A stretch of 64,000 nt of DNA from Petrosia ficiformis. Lineage: Eukaryota; Porifera; Demospongiae; Haplosclerida; Petrosiidae. The translations under genes and the position numbers were made by a program. The DNA lies in NCBI GenBank assembly GCA_947044365.1, contig OX345641.1, forward strand, positions 1,989,460-2,053,459, in the 5' to 3' direction. Within the stretch, counting starts at the first letter, position 1, and every line of letters starts with the position of its first letter. Below the pieces are notes generated by a model, which saw nothing but the letters and a program-made list of their open reading frames with translations, was not told the origin of the DNA and made no database searches. Shown piece after piece: positions 49,700 to 61,523 of this stretch.

Positions 49700-50308
49700 G
49701 GTGGTACTAGGGAGTGGGCGGATGCGACTCCAATCAGTTTCAAAATAGAATATTATATAATATGACTCTAACCTGGTGTAATAGCAACCTTCAAATCTTC
49801 CGATCAGCTTTATATTGTCCTGTAATTGAAGAAATATTGTTAAAATCGCCATTTTTCCAATTAACATAAGTACAAAACCACAAAAGCCACGCCCACCATA
49901 CATGGCGTGCACCAAGTACAATGTATTTTCAGAAAAGTTACGAAGCCGTTTTCTGCAAATTCATTTTACTTTTAAAGTTACAAGAGGCTGAAGAAAGCTG
50001 AATTCTGTAGCTTTTCACTGAAACCATAAAATTTACCTTTCTAGACACTATCAAACTCCGATCTTTCTCAGAAAGCAACTACAGTTACCCCGCCATTGTT
50101 TCCTACCCACTGCCCCCTCCACGACCCGTGGGCCGTGTTTAGCTTTGTTTCTGAAAATATCAGTGAAAACATTTAGGCCCAATAATTATACCCCCGGATG
50201 GGTGTGGCTTCCAAAAAATACAGAATGGAACCAGATTGTATGCAGCAAGAAGCTTGCAAGACTAGAAACTGATTGGAGTAGCATCCGCCCACGGAAAAGA
50301 CTACAACC
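49700..50308. mobile_element. TTAA-flanked non-autonomous DNA transposon, 609 bp
   Basis: TTAA at 49696-49699 and 50309-50312 flank it. The matching place in gene A has a single TTAA (41294-41297), the empty site. Ends begin GGTGGTACTAGGGA and, inverted, GGTTGTAGTCTTTT; just inside, GTGGGCGGATGC followed by ACTCCAATCAGTTTC is inverted almost perfectly. TTAA duplication is used by piggyBac and Kolobok superfamilies; the GG start fits Kolobok better than piggyBac (usually CC). No transposase is encoded. Confidence 0.88.
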
Positions 50309-50339
50309 TTAATTATATGAGTATGTAGAAAACCTCAGC

Positions 50340-51550
50340 AAATAAAATTATACGTGTATGTATGTATGTATGTATGTACGTATGTGTATGTATATGTGTA
50401 TTATATGTATATATGTATGTATGTATGTATGTTGTATGTATGTGTGTATGTATATATGTATGTAATATATGTATCCAGGTATGTATGTATGTATGTTGTA
50501 TGTATGTATGTATGTATGTAATATATGTATGCAGGTATGTATGTACGTATGTACATGTATGTATGTAGTATATGTATATATGTATGTATGTATGTATGTT
50601 GTATGTATGTGTGTATGTATGTATGTGTGTATGTATATATGTATGCAGGTATGTATGTATGTTGTATGTATGTATGTATGTTGTATATGTATGTATGTAT
50701 GTATGTTTGGGGGTTTTGTTACAAACTCTCGCAACAGATCCTTTCAACCCTATCCCGTAGGCAAGGTGAAAGGGGTGCATCGGCTGTTTCAAACTGTTAC
50801 CCTTTGAGTCAACTCCCAAGGCTGTACAATCCTATCCTATTTGTATTGCATATTTTTAGGTTTTCAAAATCGGAATTGTTGAACACTCATTTCCCTGTGT
50901 ATATAATAAGAAAAACTTTACAAAACAAAAGTGGTAGCTTAAACATACATATGCACATATATACTTTGCTATCAATTTATGGTTTGGGAGACTGGCAGCC
51001 TGCTCTTGAGAAGCAGGAATGGGGTTTAAAACGTTTTTAAGGTGCCAACTCTCACCACTCTGACAGTCTCCCATTTTTTACGGGGTTAAAATATCATAAT
51101 TGTTAATTTAGTCTAGGTTCTTTCTTACACTCAGGTTTTGGTATAAAAACACATTACCTGTTTCCAACATGTGGAGATAACTAATTATAAATTTTGTGCA
51201 CATGCACATTTCCTCACATTGTGTTTAATTTTTTATTTTATTTTATTTTATTTTATTTTTTATTATTATTATTTTTTTAAATTTAATTTGATTTTTATTA
51301 TTATTTATTATTATTATTATTTTTTCATATGTATGTATGTACGTGTGCATGTTTGGAGGACTCTGTTACGAACTCTCGCAACAGAACCTTTTATCCCCAT
51401 CCCGTAGGTGAAGGTGAAAGGAGTATGTATGTATGTATGTATGTATGTATGTATGTATGTATGTACGTATGCATGTATGTATGTATGTGTGTGTGTATGT
51501 ATGTGTGTATGTATGTATGTATGTATATTATGCACAACATTGTGTAAGTA
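50340..51550. repeat. (TATG)n tracts with two copies of a CTCTCGCAACAG motif block
   Basis: ATGTATGT repeats at about 50355-50706, 51325-51345 and 51424-51530. A block of about 70 bp (TTTGG...ACTCTCGCAACAGA...CCCGTAGG...GGTGAAAGG) occurs at 50707-50775 and 51351-51425, each directly joined to a TATG run. Between them is about 570 bp of unrecognised sequence and a T-rich tract (51225-51325). It is absent from gene A. Confidence 0.8.
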
Positions 51551-51597
51551 TAAAGTGTGTCAGTAGATACACATATATATACCCCGTACATCTGATT

Positions 51598-51815
51598 ATC
51601 AACATACAATGAGAATCAATTAGTCAAATTATAATTATAATAATTATAAGGCCATAATTATAATAAATGTGTTTGCTGTAGACTAATTATTTGTTATAGT
51701 AAAATGAGGATGTGGTTTGTATGTCTCTTCCATCATTGCCCTAAAAAGTATTATAATAAGGCCTTATAATTATTATTATTATAATTTGACTAATTGATTC
51801 TCATTGTATGTTGAT
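51598..51815. mobile_element. Foldback MITE, 218 bp
   Basis: ATCAACATACAATGAGAATC...TTATAAGGCC is mirrored by GGCCTTATAA...GATTCTCATTGTATGTTGAT, arms about 55 bp. T and A flank the ends. Present only in A'. Confidence 0.85.
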
Positions 51816-53557
51816 ATTAGGGTACATTACGATAATTTATTAAACAATTATTTACCGTTATTGAGAGGACAACATGATGTGAGTTGAAGTACCATAAGTC
51901 TTTTTGTAGCTTCTCAACCATGCAGTTAACGTATTTGACCCCAAGCTTGACATGTATATGTAGGCTAGCAAAAATGTTATTGAGCAAGCATTTTTGACTG
52001 GCAATATGATGACTTTCCCATGGGTTTGAAAAATATATAATAATTATAATATTCATACTGTTGTATATACAGTTACATTGAAATTGTATAATAGAATGCG
52101 CACTTGAGCTCCACATACAGCAGGAAGAAAGCTGTTTATTTAGAAACTAAAATGTAAATGTAGTCCTAATATTTTACGACTATATAATGGACTAAAACAT
52201 TTAGATTAACTTTAAAAGAACACCCCAACACAAAATGGCAATCACACAAAAAGAGAAAGTGGTATTATTATTATATATTATATAAAATGGTGCAGGTGAA
52301 AAGATTGTGGGACATTCCAAACTAAAGTTTTGAACATTTTCTGAGGTCATAGTGAACGTGAATGACCTTTAGTTTTATTAGACAGTACACTATTGTTCAT
52401 TTTGTTTATTTATACATATACTAATATACTAGACATCATGATTCAATTAGTTCAATTAGTTCAATTAGATCATGTGTTATAATTAATTAATTAAATTATA
52501 ATCAGACAATTGTAATTGTCACATGACAGTGATTAGTGAGTGATAATATTATAGTTGTAGACACATAGAAGATACATGTACATAGATAAATAGATATATA
52601 CATACAAACATTATATTTCTTTTATTGTAAGTAGACCCTGGGTTTGATTCCCAGTTCACTACCTTCATTTTTTCACTTCCTAGACAAACAGACAGACAGA
52701 CAGAAAGACAGACAGACAGACCAATAGGCAAGCAGGAGGGAGGCAGGCAGGCACGAAGGCTGGCAAGCAGGTATGCAGGAAGGCAGGCAGGCAAGAAGCC
52801 CAGAAGGCACTTTCAGCCTTATTCATAGAATAATAGCGTTTATTTTCAATGTGATGCGTGATTAGCAAAGCAATTCATGAGCATGGACTATATATATATT
52901 GTGCATGTGCATTTTGTCTTCATTACCACACGCCGTTAATTATTGAGGGTGTGTCTGGTCGTAGCTAAAACTACCTTAAAGGTACTTGTTCAACGAAACA
53001 AACGATCTACTGTTAAAAGGACTTTAATATATACATACATACAACTGTACATAGTTACTCATGAACATAAATAAACACAAATGAAGTACCTAACGAAGAA
53101 GTATAATCTGAATGAACCCCAAAATCCACCAAGAATAGGGGAAAAGAAGTAATGCTGAGGAAATATAAATGTCAACATCCACAGTGTATCCTAAAGAAGA
53201 ATTGAGATATTGTAATGAAGGGACATTAATATTACTGTGTACTTTAGTGACTAACAGAGAGGAAGAACGTGGACAATCAGATAGATATATACATAGGTAT
53301 GTAGGTAGGTAGGTAGATAGATAGATAGATAGATACATAGATACATAGGTAGGTAGGTAGGTAGACAGATAAATACATAGGTAGTAGATAGGTAGATAGA
53401 TAGATATATAGGTTATGAGGTTGGTAGGTAGATATAGGTAGGTAGGTAGGTAGGTAGATATCTAGATAGATAAATAGATAGATAGATAGGTATGTAGGTA
53501 GGTAGGTAGATAGATACATAGGTAGGTAGGTAGGCAGGTAGATAGATAGATACGTAC

Positions 53558-53611
<54 letters not shown>

Positions 53612-55149
53612 GGATGGATAAATAGATAAATAGATGATTAGACTAAATGGATTGACCGATGAATGGAGTGATGAATGTGCAAATAAATGACTGGATTATT
53701 ATATCACCTGAATGATATTTTAACTATAAAGACATACCTGCCAATTAACTTTTCTGATCAGATAATTAACAACATCAACATGAAAATAGATTGGCAATAG
53801 AAGAGGAGGCAGAGCTAGTGAATGGAGGATAAAACAGGAAGCAGTATTAGTGTGACTAATATTAGATATCTCGTTTTAGATGTTTTAAATAAATGCAAGC
53901 AATTATATAGATAGACTGGTACGTGTTTCTTCATGAGTATAGGGATGAGACCTAATTCAATCATTACAGTATGGGGGTGAGACCCAATTCAATGATTATA
54001 TTATGGGGATGAGACCCAATTCAATGATTATATTATGGGGTTGAGACCCAATTCAATCATTACATTATGGGAATGAGACCCAATTCATTTATTACAGTAT
54101 GGAAATAAGACCCAATTCAGTTATTATGTATGTAGTATGTTAATCAAAATATTGTCTATCGTAATCACAAAGAAAGAAATTATGTTAAGGTCTATAATCA
54201 TACATGCACATCAATACAATATACCCGGTACTTACTCAAAAAGAAATACTTGTGCTGATGGCGATATGGCATCTTGCCCCAGTGTTTCTTTCCCCACTGT
54301 TGACAGACAAAGAAGACATTAACTATGTTCATAAAATAGTTGCATTTGGACAAATGTAGAGATAACAATGAATGAATAGAGAACATACAGATAGATATTT
54401 AGGCACAAATGGATGAATGAATGGGTGAATCAATGGAATGATGGATGGATGGATGGATGGATGGATGAATGGATGGATAGATGGATGGATGAATGGATGG
54501 ATGAGTAGATAGAAGTATGGATAGTTAATGAATAGGCCTCTTACCTTAGCCGGTATAACCTTTCCTAACAAGAATGCAAAAGGTATTGTAATATCGGGAT
54601 CCTTGAGGTACTACATGTAATGAAATTAACATAGAGGAATGTTAAATCAACTCCATAAATATATTAATTATATATATGTGAGGAATTAATTACTATAGTA
54701 GTACTTGATTATGATTTATGGAATACCTTATTTAAAACCACCAAGAATTTGATTAACCTTAGAGACCACCTAAGACGTCTTGTGAGGAGGGTGAAAATAA
54801 CCCTAGAACCTGATTTCTCACACACTAAGTTCTTATAACAGGGTTCTACTAGTGTCCCTCTTGGCTCACTGATATTTAATAATATACTATTCTTTATTAA
54901 TAACAGAAGATTTGTCACTACCAATAAGATACTGATAATAATTTAAGTGAAAAATTTCAAATATCGGCACACAACAAATCGGTGTGGTCTTGTGATAATT
55001 ATTACACTATTCTATTTGAAAATCCAGTGAACACTTTCTAGAACAGCTGGTAAGTAATTCTGTCGCCAGTGCTAGCATGCATAGTGATGGAACTATGTAC
55101 TATGCACTAGACTCTACTAGAGTTGCTATGAGGAAACGATATATCATAT

Positions 55150-55225
55150 ATCGTGATATAACATCACAATTGATTTATATCGGAAATAAGTGTAATTTTA
55201 TTCTTGAAAATTATTCAATTCATTG
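55150..55225. mobile_element. Decayed half of the palindromic MITE family at an inversion breakpoint
   Basis: ATATCGTGAT, then AATAAGTGTAATTTTATTCT and GAAAATTATTCAAT, parallel one arm of 17355-17890 (ATATCGTGAAAGAGAAATAA, GTGATTTTATTCATGAACC). It lies between the inverted block and exon 11 of A'. Confidence 0.5.
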
Positions 55226-55268
55226 GTTGTATTATCATTGTATGATTTCTCTTTCCATGATTATTAAG

Positions 55269-55615
55269 ATTGTTGGAACTTGTAATGCAGAATCCAGCTT
55301 ATTTGCAAACTGGTTTCTAGGTCATCTGAACTTTCAAATTGAACATCAGTGAGTTGATTGTACATGTAAAGGATTACTGTTGTTGTGGTAATTCAGTTAT
55401 AGCTATAAGGATCTTCTCTCCTTTATATTATAGCTTATTTCCAACCATGCCAAGACATAGATTTTACAAGGCACAACCATATGTACAAATATTTTGCAAA
55501 GAGTACAATTTAAAATATGAACTGAAACCTGTTTGGTGACATAGTGAGATCCCTGAAGGAGTCTGGTGAAATATGGGGTGAAGCGTGGGAGATGGCAACA
55601 ATGAAACATGACTAA
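55269..55615 (+). pseudogene. A' pseudogene, part 3: exons 11 and 12, direct orientation, frameshifted
   Basis: Exon 11 is 55269-55348 (80 nt, still encoding the NFQIEHH box across the junction). Exon 12 is 55434-55615, 11 nt shorter than in gene A. The loss of ACAGCATTTGG between two TTGG repeats gives TGG TGA, a stop right after ELKPVW. From here the sequence is colinear with gene A's 3' end, through the spacer, to gene C. Confidence 0.9.
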
Positions 55616-56037
55616 ATTACAGCAACTTTAATATCAATAATGCTTTATTCGCTGTTAATGAAAGTTTTTAAGTATAATTATTATCAGTGATATCTTAGAA
55701 TCATGCAAGCATGTATGCATTGGTCTCGTTCCCTTGCCCTTTTGGTGAAAGACGGTCTGGAACAGTTGCTTATTGTCCAAGCTTCACACATGCGATGTGC
55801 ATTGTTAACCAGCCATTTTTGTCGTCATCCTTTTTGAGTGGAAAGGATGTTTGACACTTGGACCAAGAATATAAAGCATTTGTTCTAGACCCTCTTTCGC
55901 CCATAGGGTTTAGCAGTTTGGGGACAAGACTATGTATCCAGTATCCATATGTATAGTTAGAATAAGTATATCATGATTTGAAGACAGAATTAACTAACAC
56001 TACTGAGTTTTAGGCAGAATAATATAATAATATATAT

Positions 56038-56101
<64 letters not shown>
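56038..56101. repeat. (AT)n microsatellite upstream of gene C
   Basis: About 32 AT units. The matching spacer before gene B has only short AT-rich sequence. Confidence 0.95.
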
Positions 56102-56105
<4 letters not shown>

Positions 56106-56332
56106 TAAATTCAACTATAATCTATACACACAACAATTCAATGAACGAACAACAATATTGCATTTACAGACGTTTCTATTTGGGTTTAAACTTGGTAGTG
56201 AATTTTCGTCCCCTCTTTGTCAGATTCTTCTTACTGCACTGTAATAGTTATAAATATTATATACTTATAATAACACAGCATTTTATCTGGACAATGTTTT
56301 CGAATTCAATACAGGGGCTTCACATCACGCCA

Positions 56333-56441
56333 GTTTTGCGCCGGCGCCGTATTTGTTTTCTGTATGATATCACGCCCACTCGTAGCTGGCTAAAAACAAA
56401 ACAGCGGCTACAGTGCATATCTTTTGCCTTGATAAGCTAAG
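56333..56441 (+). promoter_or_regulatory. Conserved upstream block of gene C
   Basis: AGTTTTGCGCCGGC and TGTATGATATCACGCCCAC align with the block before gene B. TCACGCCC is at 56370-56377. ATCACGCCCAC is one base longer than the animal sterol response element ATCACCCCAC; that likeness is only suggestive. Confidence 0.35.
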
Positions 56442-59400
56442 ATGGCTACTACTACTACCGCTCCAGTACTGGTCGAAAACGCATATAGCAAGAAGAACTA
56501 TACAAGAGTTGAAGTGTCTTTGCGCAATAAGAGAGAAGATTTGTGGATCATTGTGTATGGAAGAGTTTATGATGTAACAGACTGGGCCCCTAAGCATCCT
56601 GGTGGAAAGCGTATCATACAACACTATGGTGGAGAAGATGCATCAGTAAGTAGTAATCGCACATAGAGAATTGAACTAGGGGGTGCAAACTGTAATAACA
56701 AGGGGTATAAGATTTGCAATTGTATGCATATGTGCATATAAGTGTTATTGACTGAGTTTATTTTTACTATGCTGAACAGATTGCTTTCGAGACTTTCCAT
56801 AAAAATAAGAAATTTGCAAGAGGCTATATGGCTAAGTATTATATTGGTGATGTTGTTGAAGAAGAGAGAGAGGTATGTATATACGTGAATAATTATGCTG
56901 ATCATGCATGCAGCCTGTTAACTCTGAGCAACATGTAATCATCTTTTCTTTCCAATTATTGTCAATCCATCCATTGATACATCTGTTAATTGTTCCAGCT
57001 AAAGGCAAGCATGTATACATAATATCTCTGTACATATACCTACAGCTACCAGAAATTTCTAAAGATTTCTTGCGTCTGAGAGATGATCTAATGCAGAAGG
57101 TATGAATCAAACAATCTATATGTTGGTCACATGCTGCATATTTTTGTATTTCTTAATAGGGATTGTTCAAAGCTAATCCATGGTATTACATTCTTTTCTT
57201 TATTCATATTGCTCTATTTGAGGTACTTGGTGTTCTCATTCTGTGGCGCTATGGAACTGGTTGGTTGCCATGGTTATTGTCTTCAATCTGCTTAGCAACT
57301 GCACAGGTTCATTTGTATAAATCGATCATTATTCATCCATTTTGACTTGTTCAATTCATCCACCTTATATATAGCTATCATCCATCTGCAGTATGTGATA
57401 TACTATTATTAAACATCACTACTTGTATTAATCTTTTTTATCATACATTCAGACCCAGGCAGGTTGGTTCCAACATGATTTTGGTCATCGTAGTTTATCC
57501 AGCAACACTCGTCTTAATAAACTATTGCATTGCTTTACTATGCCAATCATGAAGGGGTTGTCTGGTGAATGGTGGAATTATCGTCACACTCAACATCATG
57601 CTAAACCAAATGTTGTGAGTTGATTTGTTATATACATATATTACCAAACACAACATTTGTGTATAATAATAATGTATAATTTTTATAACATCATGAATTC
57701 CTAGAATAAAATTGCTGCTTGTAGCTACTTCCTCCCAAAAAGGAAATGGACGCAAACATTCACACACACACACACACATACACACACACAATTATAACAA
57801 TAGTTTAATGTAAAATGAGCTAATTAATTAACTTTTCTTATTCCAATATCTGCATGTTCATGTAGTTTATCAAAGATCCTGATATAACTATTTCTCATAC
57901 ATTCTTGCTCGGGAAGACCATACCAGCCAAGGTGAGTGACATACAATAACTAGAGACACTTTGCTGCAATATGACTTTCATCAAACACTTACCTTCAATC
58001 GCTCGCCATTCCAGCATTTTGTATAGCAAGTCAATAAAATATAGTACCCATGAAGAGCTATTATTATTCTTCGTAGATACTGAATTTTGTTGACTTGCTA
58101 TACAAAATGGCAGAATGATAAGGTGACAGTATGATCAAAATTATTTTGCGGAAAGTGTTAAATTAGGTCGCCATTTTTAGTAATCACAAAACCTATTTTG
58201 TAAATTTATGTTGCTCTACATTAAACATTATCTCTTATCAAATTCATATTCACTGATCCTTTCGTCCATTTTTCTTATCCACTCATCTTTCCATTAATTG
58301 TTAATGGATAGTGGGGTAGAGAACGTCGAGGTTGGCTACCATTTAATCTACAACACAAGTATTTTGTTCTTAGTAAGTTTGCATGTATCTGATTGTCTGT
58401 ATGTCTCTATGTGTTTCTTTATACTTTTATTATGTCTGTGTGTGTGTCTATGTCAAACTGTTAACAGTACTATTTATAACATTTTTGTCTAATTACTTTG
58501 ACATCATTCTGTTATCTCATCTATAGCAATGCCACCACTGTTATATCCAACATACTTTCATATTGATTGTGCAATATACATGTTTAAAAAAAGGGAATGG
58601 TGGGTAAGTGATCATATGTACGGACATGTAAAAATGTAGGTATGTGTGAATTACACACAGTTATGTAATAAGTATGTATGTATGTGCATATGAATTATGT
58701 ATGTACCAATGCCTGTCTCAAAGTTTGTATATGTTTATGTATGTATATAATATTGTATGTTCTGTTAACTATAACTAAAACCCCTTTTAGTAAGACATTT
58801 TTCATTTAGTTAAATAAACCATAACTAACTACAATTTGGTTTGCATGTTGTTAAACTTAACTAACTGAGTGGGAATTGTACTACTAAAACAACACTAGTA
58901 TGTAATTGAACTAAAATTAAGAGGTGTACTAGTGGCCTATTGGTTAAAGTGCTGGCCTGCAATCGGAAGATTGCAGGTTCGAGCCCCACTAGGTGCAGTC
59001 TTTTTGCTCCCATGAGCATACTCAGGTGCACCCTTAAAATGAGTAGGTGTTTGTCACTGCATCCTTTGGAGGGGATGTAATGCCATTGGTCTTGGGGAGC
59101 TGGTTAATATTAGTAACTTGTGCCATTCCAGCTTCCTCATTAGCCACATTTGCAGAAAAACAGTTTGAAACATTTTACCGAGGTCAAGGTGACCTTCAGT
59201 ATGCTTAAAAACTTTCTTATTTCATGTGATCTGTTTCTCTTTAGGATGCAATTTGGATGACAAGTTTTGCTTTACGTTGGCATTACTTTTTTGCTTCTGT
59301 TCTTGGCGGATTTTGGGTTTCACTCAGACTATATTTCTTTGTTAGGTATGTATTTTATAGTTTTAGGGGGTCTATATTATGTAGAGTATGTATGTATGTA

Positions 59401-60095
59401 TGTATGTACATTCACATGTACCATACATACATACATACATACATACATACATACATACATACATACATACACTTATACATATAGGATTTTGGAGAGTCTT
59501 TGGTTTACATGGACCTCACAGATGAATCATGTACCTATGGATGTTGATTACGATCAGAAAAGAGACTGGGCATCAATGCAGGTTAGGACAAAGCTCAAAC
59601 ATCATAAAATTGAAAATTAAATCTCAATTTTTACACAAACACATTTGTTGATATTTCTATTTCCCATCTCTTAGCTTGCTACTACCTGTAATGTCGAACC
59701 AGGATGGTTTTCTGATTGGTTTCTGGGACACCTGAACTATCAAATTGAACACCAGTATGTGAACTCTCATTCTAGCTACTTATCGTCACTCTCTTCATTC
59801 GTCCATTTGTGCTGATGTGTCATTTATATATTATATATGTTATCATAATTATTATTATAATTATATTATTTTACAATTATTAATTTTATTATTTATCCAC
59901 AGTTTATTTCCGACCATGCCAAGTCATAGCTTTTTCAAGGCACAACCATATGTACAAGAATTCTGTAGAAAGCATGGACTAAACTATCAGCTAAAACCAC
60001 TATGGACTGCATATGCAGATATAGTGAGATCCTTGAAGAAATCTGGAGAGATATGGCAAGAGGCTTGGGAAATGGGACCAATGAAATATGACTAA
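56442..60095 (+). CDS. Gene C: cytochrome b5-fused front-end fatty acid desaturase, intact, 444 aa
   Basis: Twelve exons: 56442-56645, 56780-56872, 57046-57099, 57160-57306, 57453-57614, 57866-57931, 58312-58372, 58527-58603, 59245-59345, 59485-59581, 59675-59754, 59903-60095. No stops; all phases match A and B. Heme motif HPGG at 52-55; histidine boxes HDFGH (174-178), HTQHH (211-215), QIEHH (377-381). Residue 288 is Trp (TGG), where B has a stop. B and C differ by scattered single bases in exons and share most intron sequence, so they are recent duplicates and C is the working copy. Same ER acyl-desaturation chemistry as gene A. B and C differ from A in exon 7 ([18 protein letters not shown] against WGKKHWGKLPYHHQHKYF) and in the box-2 HTQHH, so substrate preference may differ. 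Confidence 0.95.
58779..58897. mobile_element. Truncated TAGTGTTG-family MITE in intron 8 of gene C
   Basis: CCCCTTTTAGTAAGACATTT to CTACTAAAACAACACTA. One terminus remains, the other is lost. Confidence 0.65.
58921..59150 (+). mobile_element. tRNA-derived SINE
   Basis: The tRNA-like head at about 58925-58992 has an A-box-like TGGCCTATTGG and a perfect B box GGTTCGAGCCC. The tRNA-unrelated body has GGGGATGTAATGCCATTGG and GCTTCCTCATTAGCCACATT. The body alone survives in gene B (46935-47010), so insertion predates the B/C duplication. It is not a functional tRNA: the stems do not pair well. Confidence 0.72.
59385..59470. repeat. (TATG)n/(CATA)n microsatellite in intron 9 of gene C
   Basis: Shorter counterpart of 47265-47480. 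Confidence 0.95.
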
Positions 60096-61523
60096 TCAGC
60101 TGACATTGTATATAATTTACATACTTTTAGAGTAGTGTGATGTTCAGTATATAAGCTATTTGTCTCAATGATGTACCACAGTAGTTTATTTACATGTATA
60201 AATAATTTGTTTTCAGTGAATGTTAATGTTTCCCGCCCTCTCCCAGGAATTTTAAAATAGTGTAGAATGTATTCCACGATGACATGATGTATAACTTAAC
60301 AGTATAAGTAAACTCTTGGATGATTTGCACTGTTTCCCAGAATGCACAGTGTCTTAAAACAGGAATGCTTGTATTTCTAGTACAACCAGCAGCAGGGTCG
60401 TCAATAGGGCAGATGGCAGTTTATACAAATCGAAGGCTCTTTCATTAAAAGCATTTCTATGTCTACAATTTTAATAGTAATTGAACACGAGTAATTCCTT
60501 GTGCGAGACTGAAGCATTCAGTGCTAGGCCTTGGCACATTATTTGAGCTATTATACTATGCTTCTATGCTGTAAGAATCATCTTATGGTCATCATTATGC
60601 CAACCAATTGTTGTTAATTGCTGTTTAAAATTTTAATTAAACTTAATTAATGATTATGCTCATATGACATGCTATTATGCTTTATTATGCTCACAACGGA
60701 AAGTAAAGCTATTATGCTCAAAACTATGCTAGCATAATGTGCCAAGGCCTATTCAGTGCCACTGGTACTGTTTACATAGAGGATTATGAAATGCTGATGG
60801 TTGGTTGTTTGGTTGTCAGATCAATGATGAGAGCACTGGTGAGTGGCCCTGGATTAGATTCCCAGTGATCACCAGCATTTGCACTTTCCTCTTTTAGCCT
60901 TATAAATTTGAATTGAGCATTATATGCAAGGCAAGGTTAGCAAAGTAATGCTCTTTCATAATAACATAATTAATTAAGAGTATGTATTATTGGTGCCCAA
61001 TATAAGTTTGCACCAAAGGTCATAAGGCCAACTATGATAAGCCTTGATTAAATTAATGAACAAATACAGCTGGCTGGCCATCAGTTACATTTATAGGACA
61101 ATAAAATATATAATGTAATTGTCTTAATATTGTCCCCTCCGTCAGGACATTTTAAGCCAGTGCAGATTGCCATCCACAGTGGCATGATGTACAAGTACCC
61201 TCTAAGGCAACTTGTACTGTTTCCCTGAAACAGTGCAAGTTGCACCGTGGCGAAGTGTCTTGATTCTTGAAGTAGCAATGCTCTTTTATAACAACATAGT
61301 TACAATTGAGAGTGCGTATTCTTGAGTGCTGGTATGTTCACAGCAAAGGTCATAAGGCCGTAGATAATATGATGATAATGCCTTGATTGGATAAGCAAAC
61401 ATGGCCGGCCGGCCATTGTTATACGTGAAACAATAAAATAATTATTGAGGGTGGAGTCAAAACAATACTGCGGCGCCGTCCAGCGCAGAAGTAGAATTAA
61501 ATTTTTTTTAAATCGCGCTTGTA
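60096..61523. other. Spacer between genes C and D with a diverged tandem duplication
   Basis: No gene is seen. GGTCATAAGGCC occurs at about 61018 and 61347, and TAGCAATGCTCTTTTATAA-like sequence at about 60945 and 61263, so a block of about 330 bp is duplicated. A looser third similarity (CAGAATGCACAGTGTCTT) is near 60340. The last copy abuts gene D and contains GGCCGGCCGGCC and GCGGCGCCGTC about 30-120 bp before its start codon. Confidence 0.6.

Larger units (their letters stand above)
48640..55088 (-). pseudogene. A' pseudogene, part 2: inverted block with exons 10-9-8-7-6 of a gene A copy
   Basis: On the minus strand this corresponds to gene A from about 32018 to about 42405. Exon copies: exon 6 54545-54610, exon 7 54236-54296, exon 8 53738-53814, exon 9 53090-53190 (all full length with splice sites) and exon 10 49407-49487, which lost 16 nt and is frameshifted. 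Exons 6-8 are nearly identical to gene A; exon 9 has YRW changed to FPQ near its middle. The block lacks the LINE and the 1.1-kb intron 9 segment of gene A, and has its own insertions (49700-50308, the 50340-51550 repeats, 51598-51815). It cannot form a working gene in this arrangement. Confidence 0.9.

Noticed and set aside
50313..50819. 168-codon minus-strand frame and overlapping plus-strand frames
   Set aside because: TATG repeats; composition is Tyr/Ile/His/Thr repeats only.
58925..58992. Functional tRNA gene
   Set aside because: The B box is good but the stems do not pair well and a SINE body follows; treated as a SINE head.
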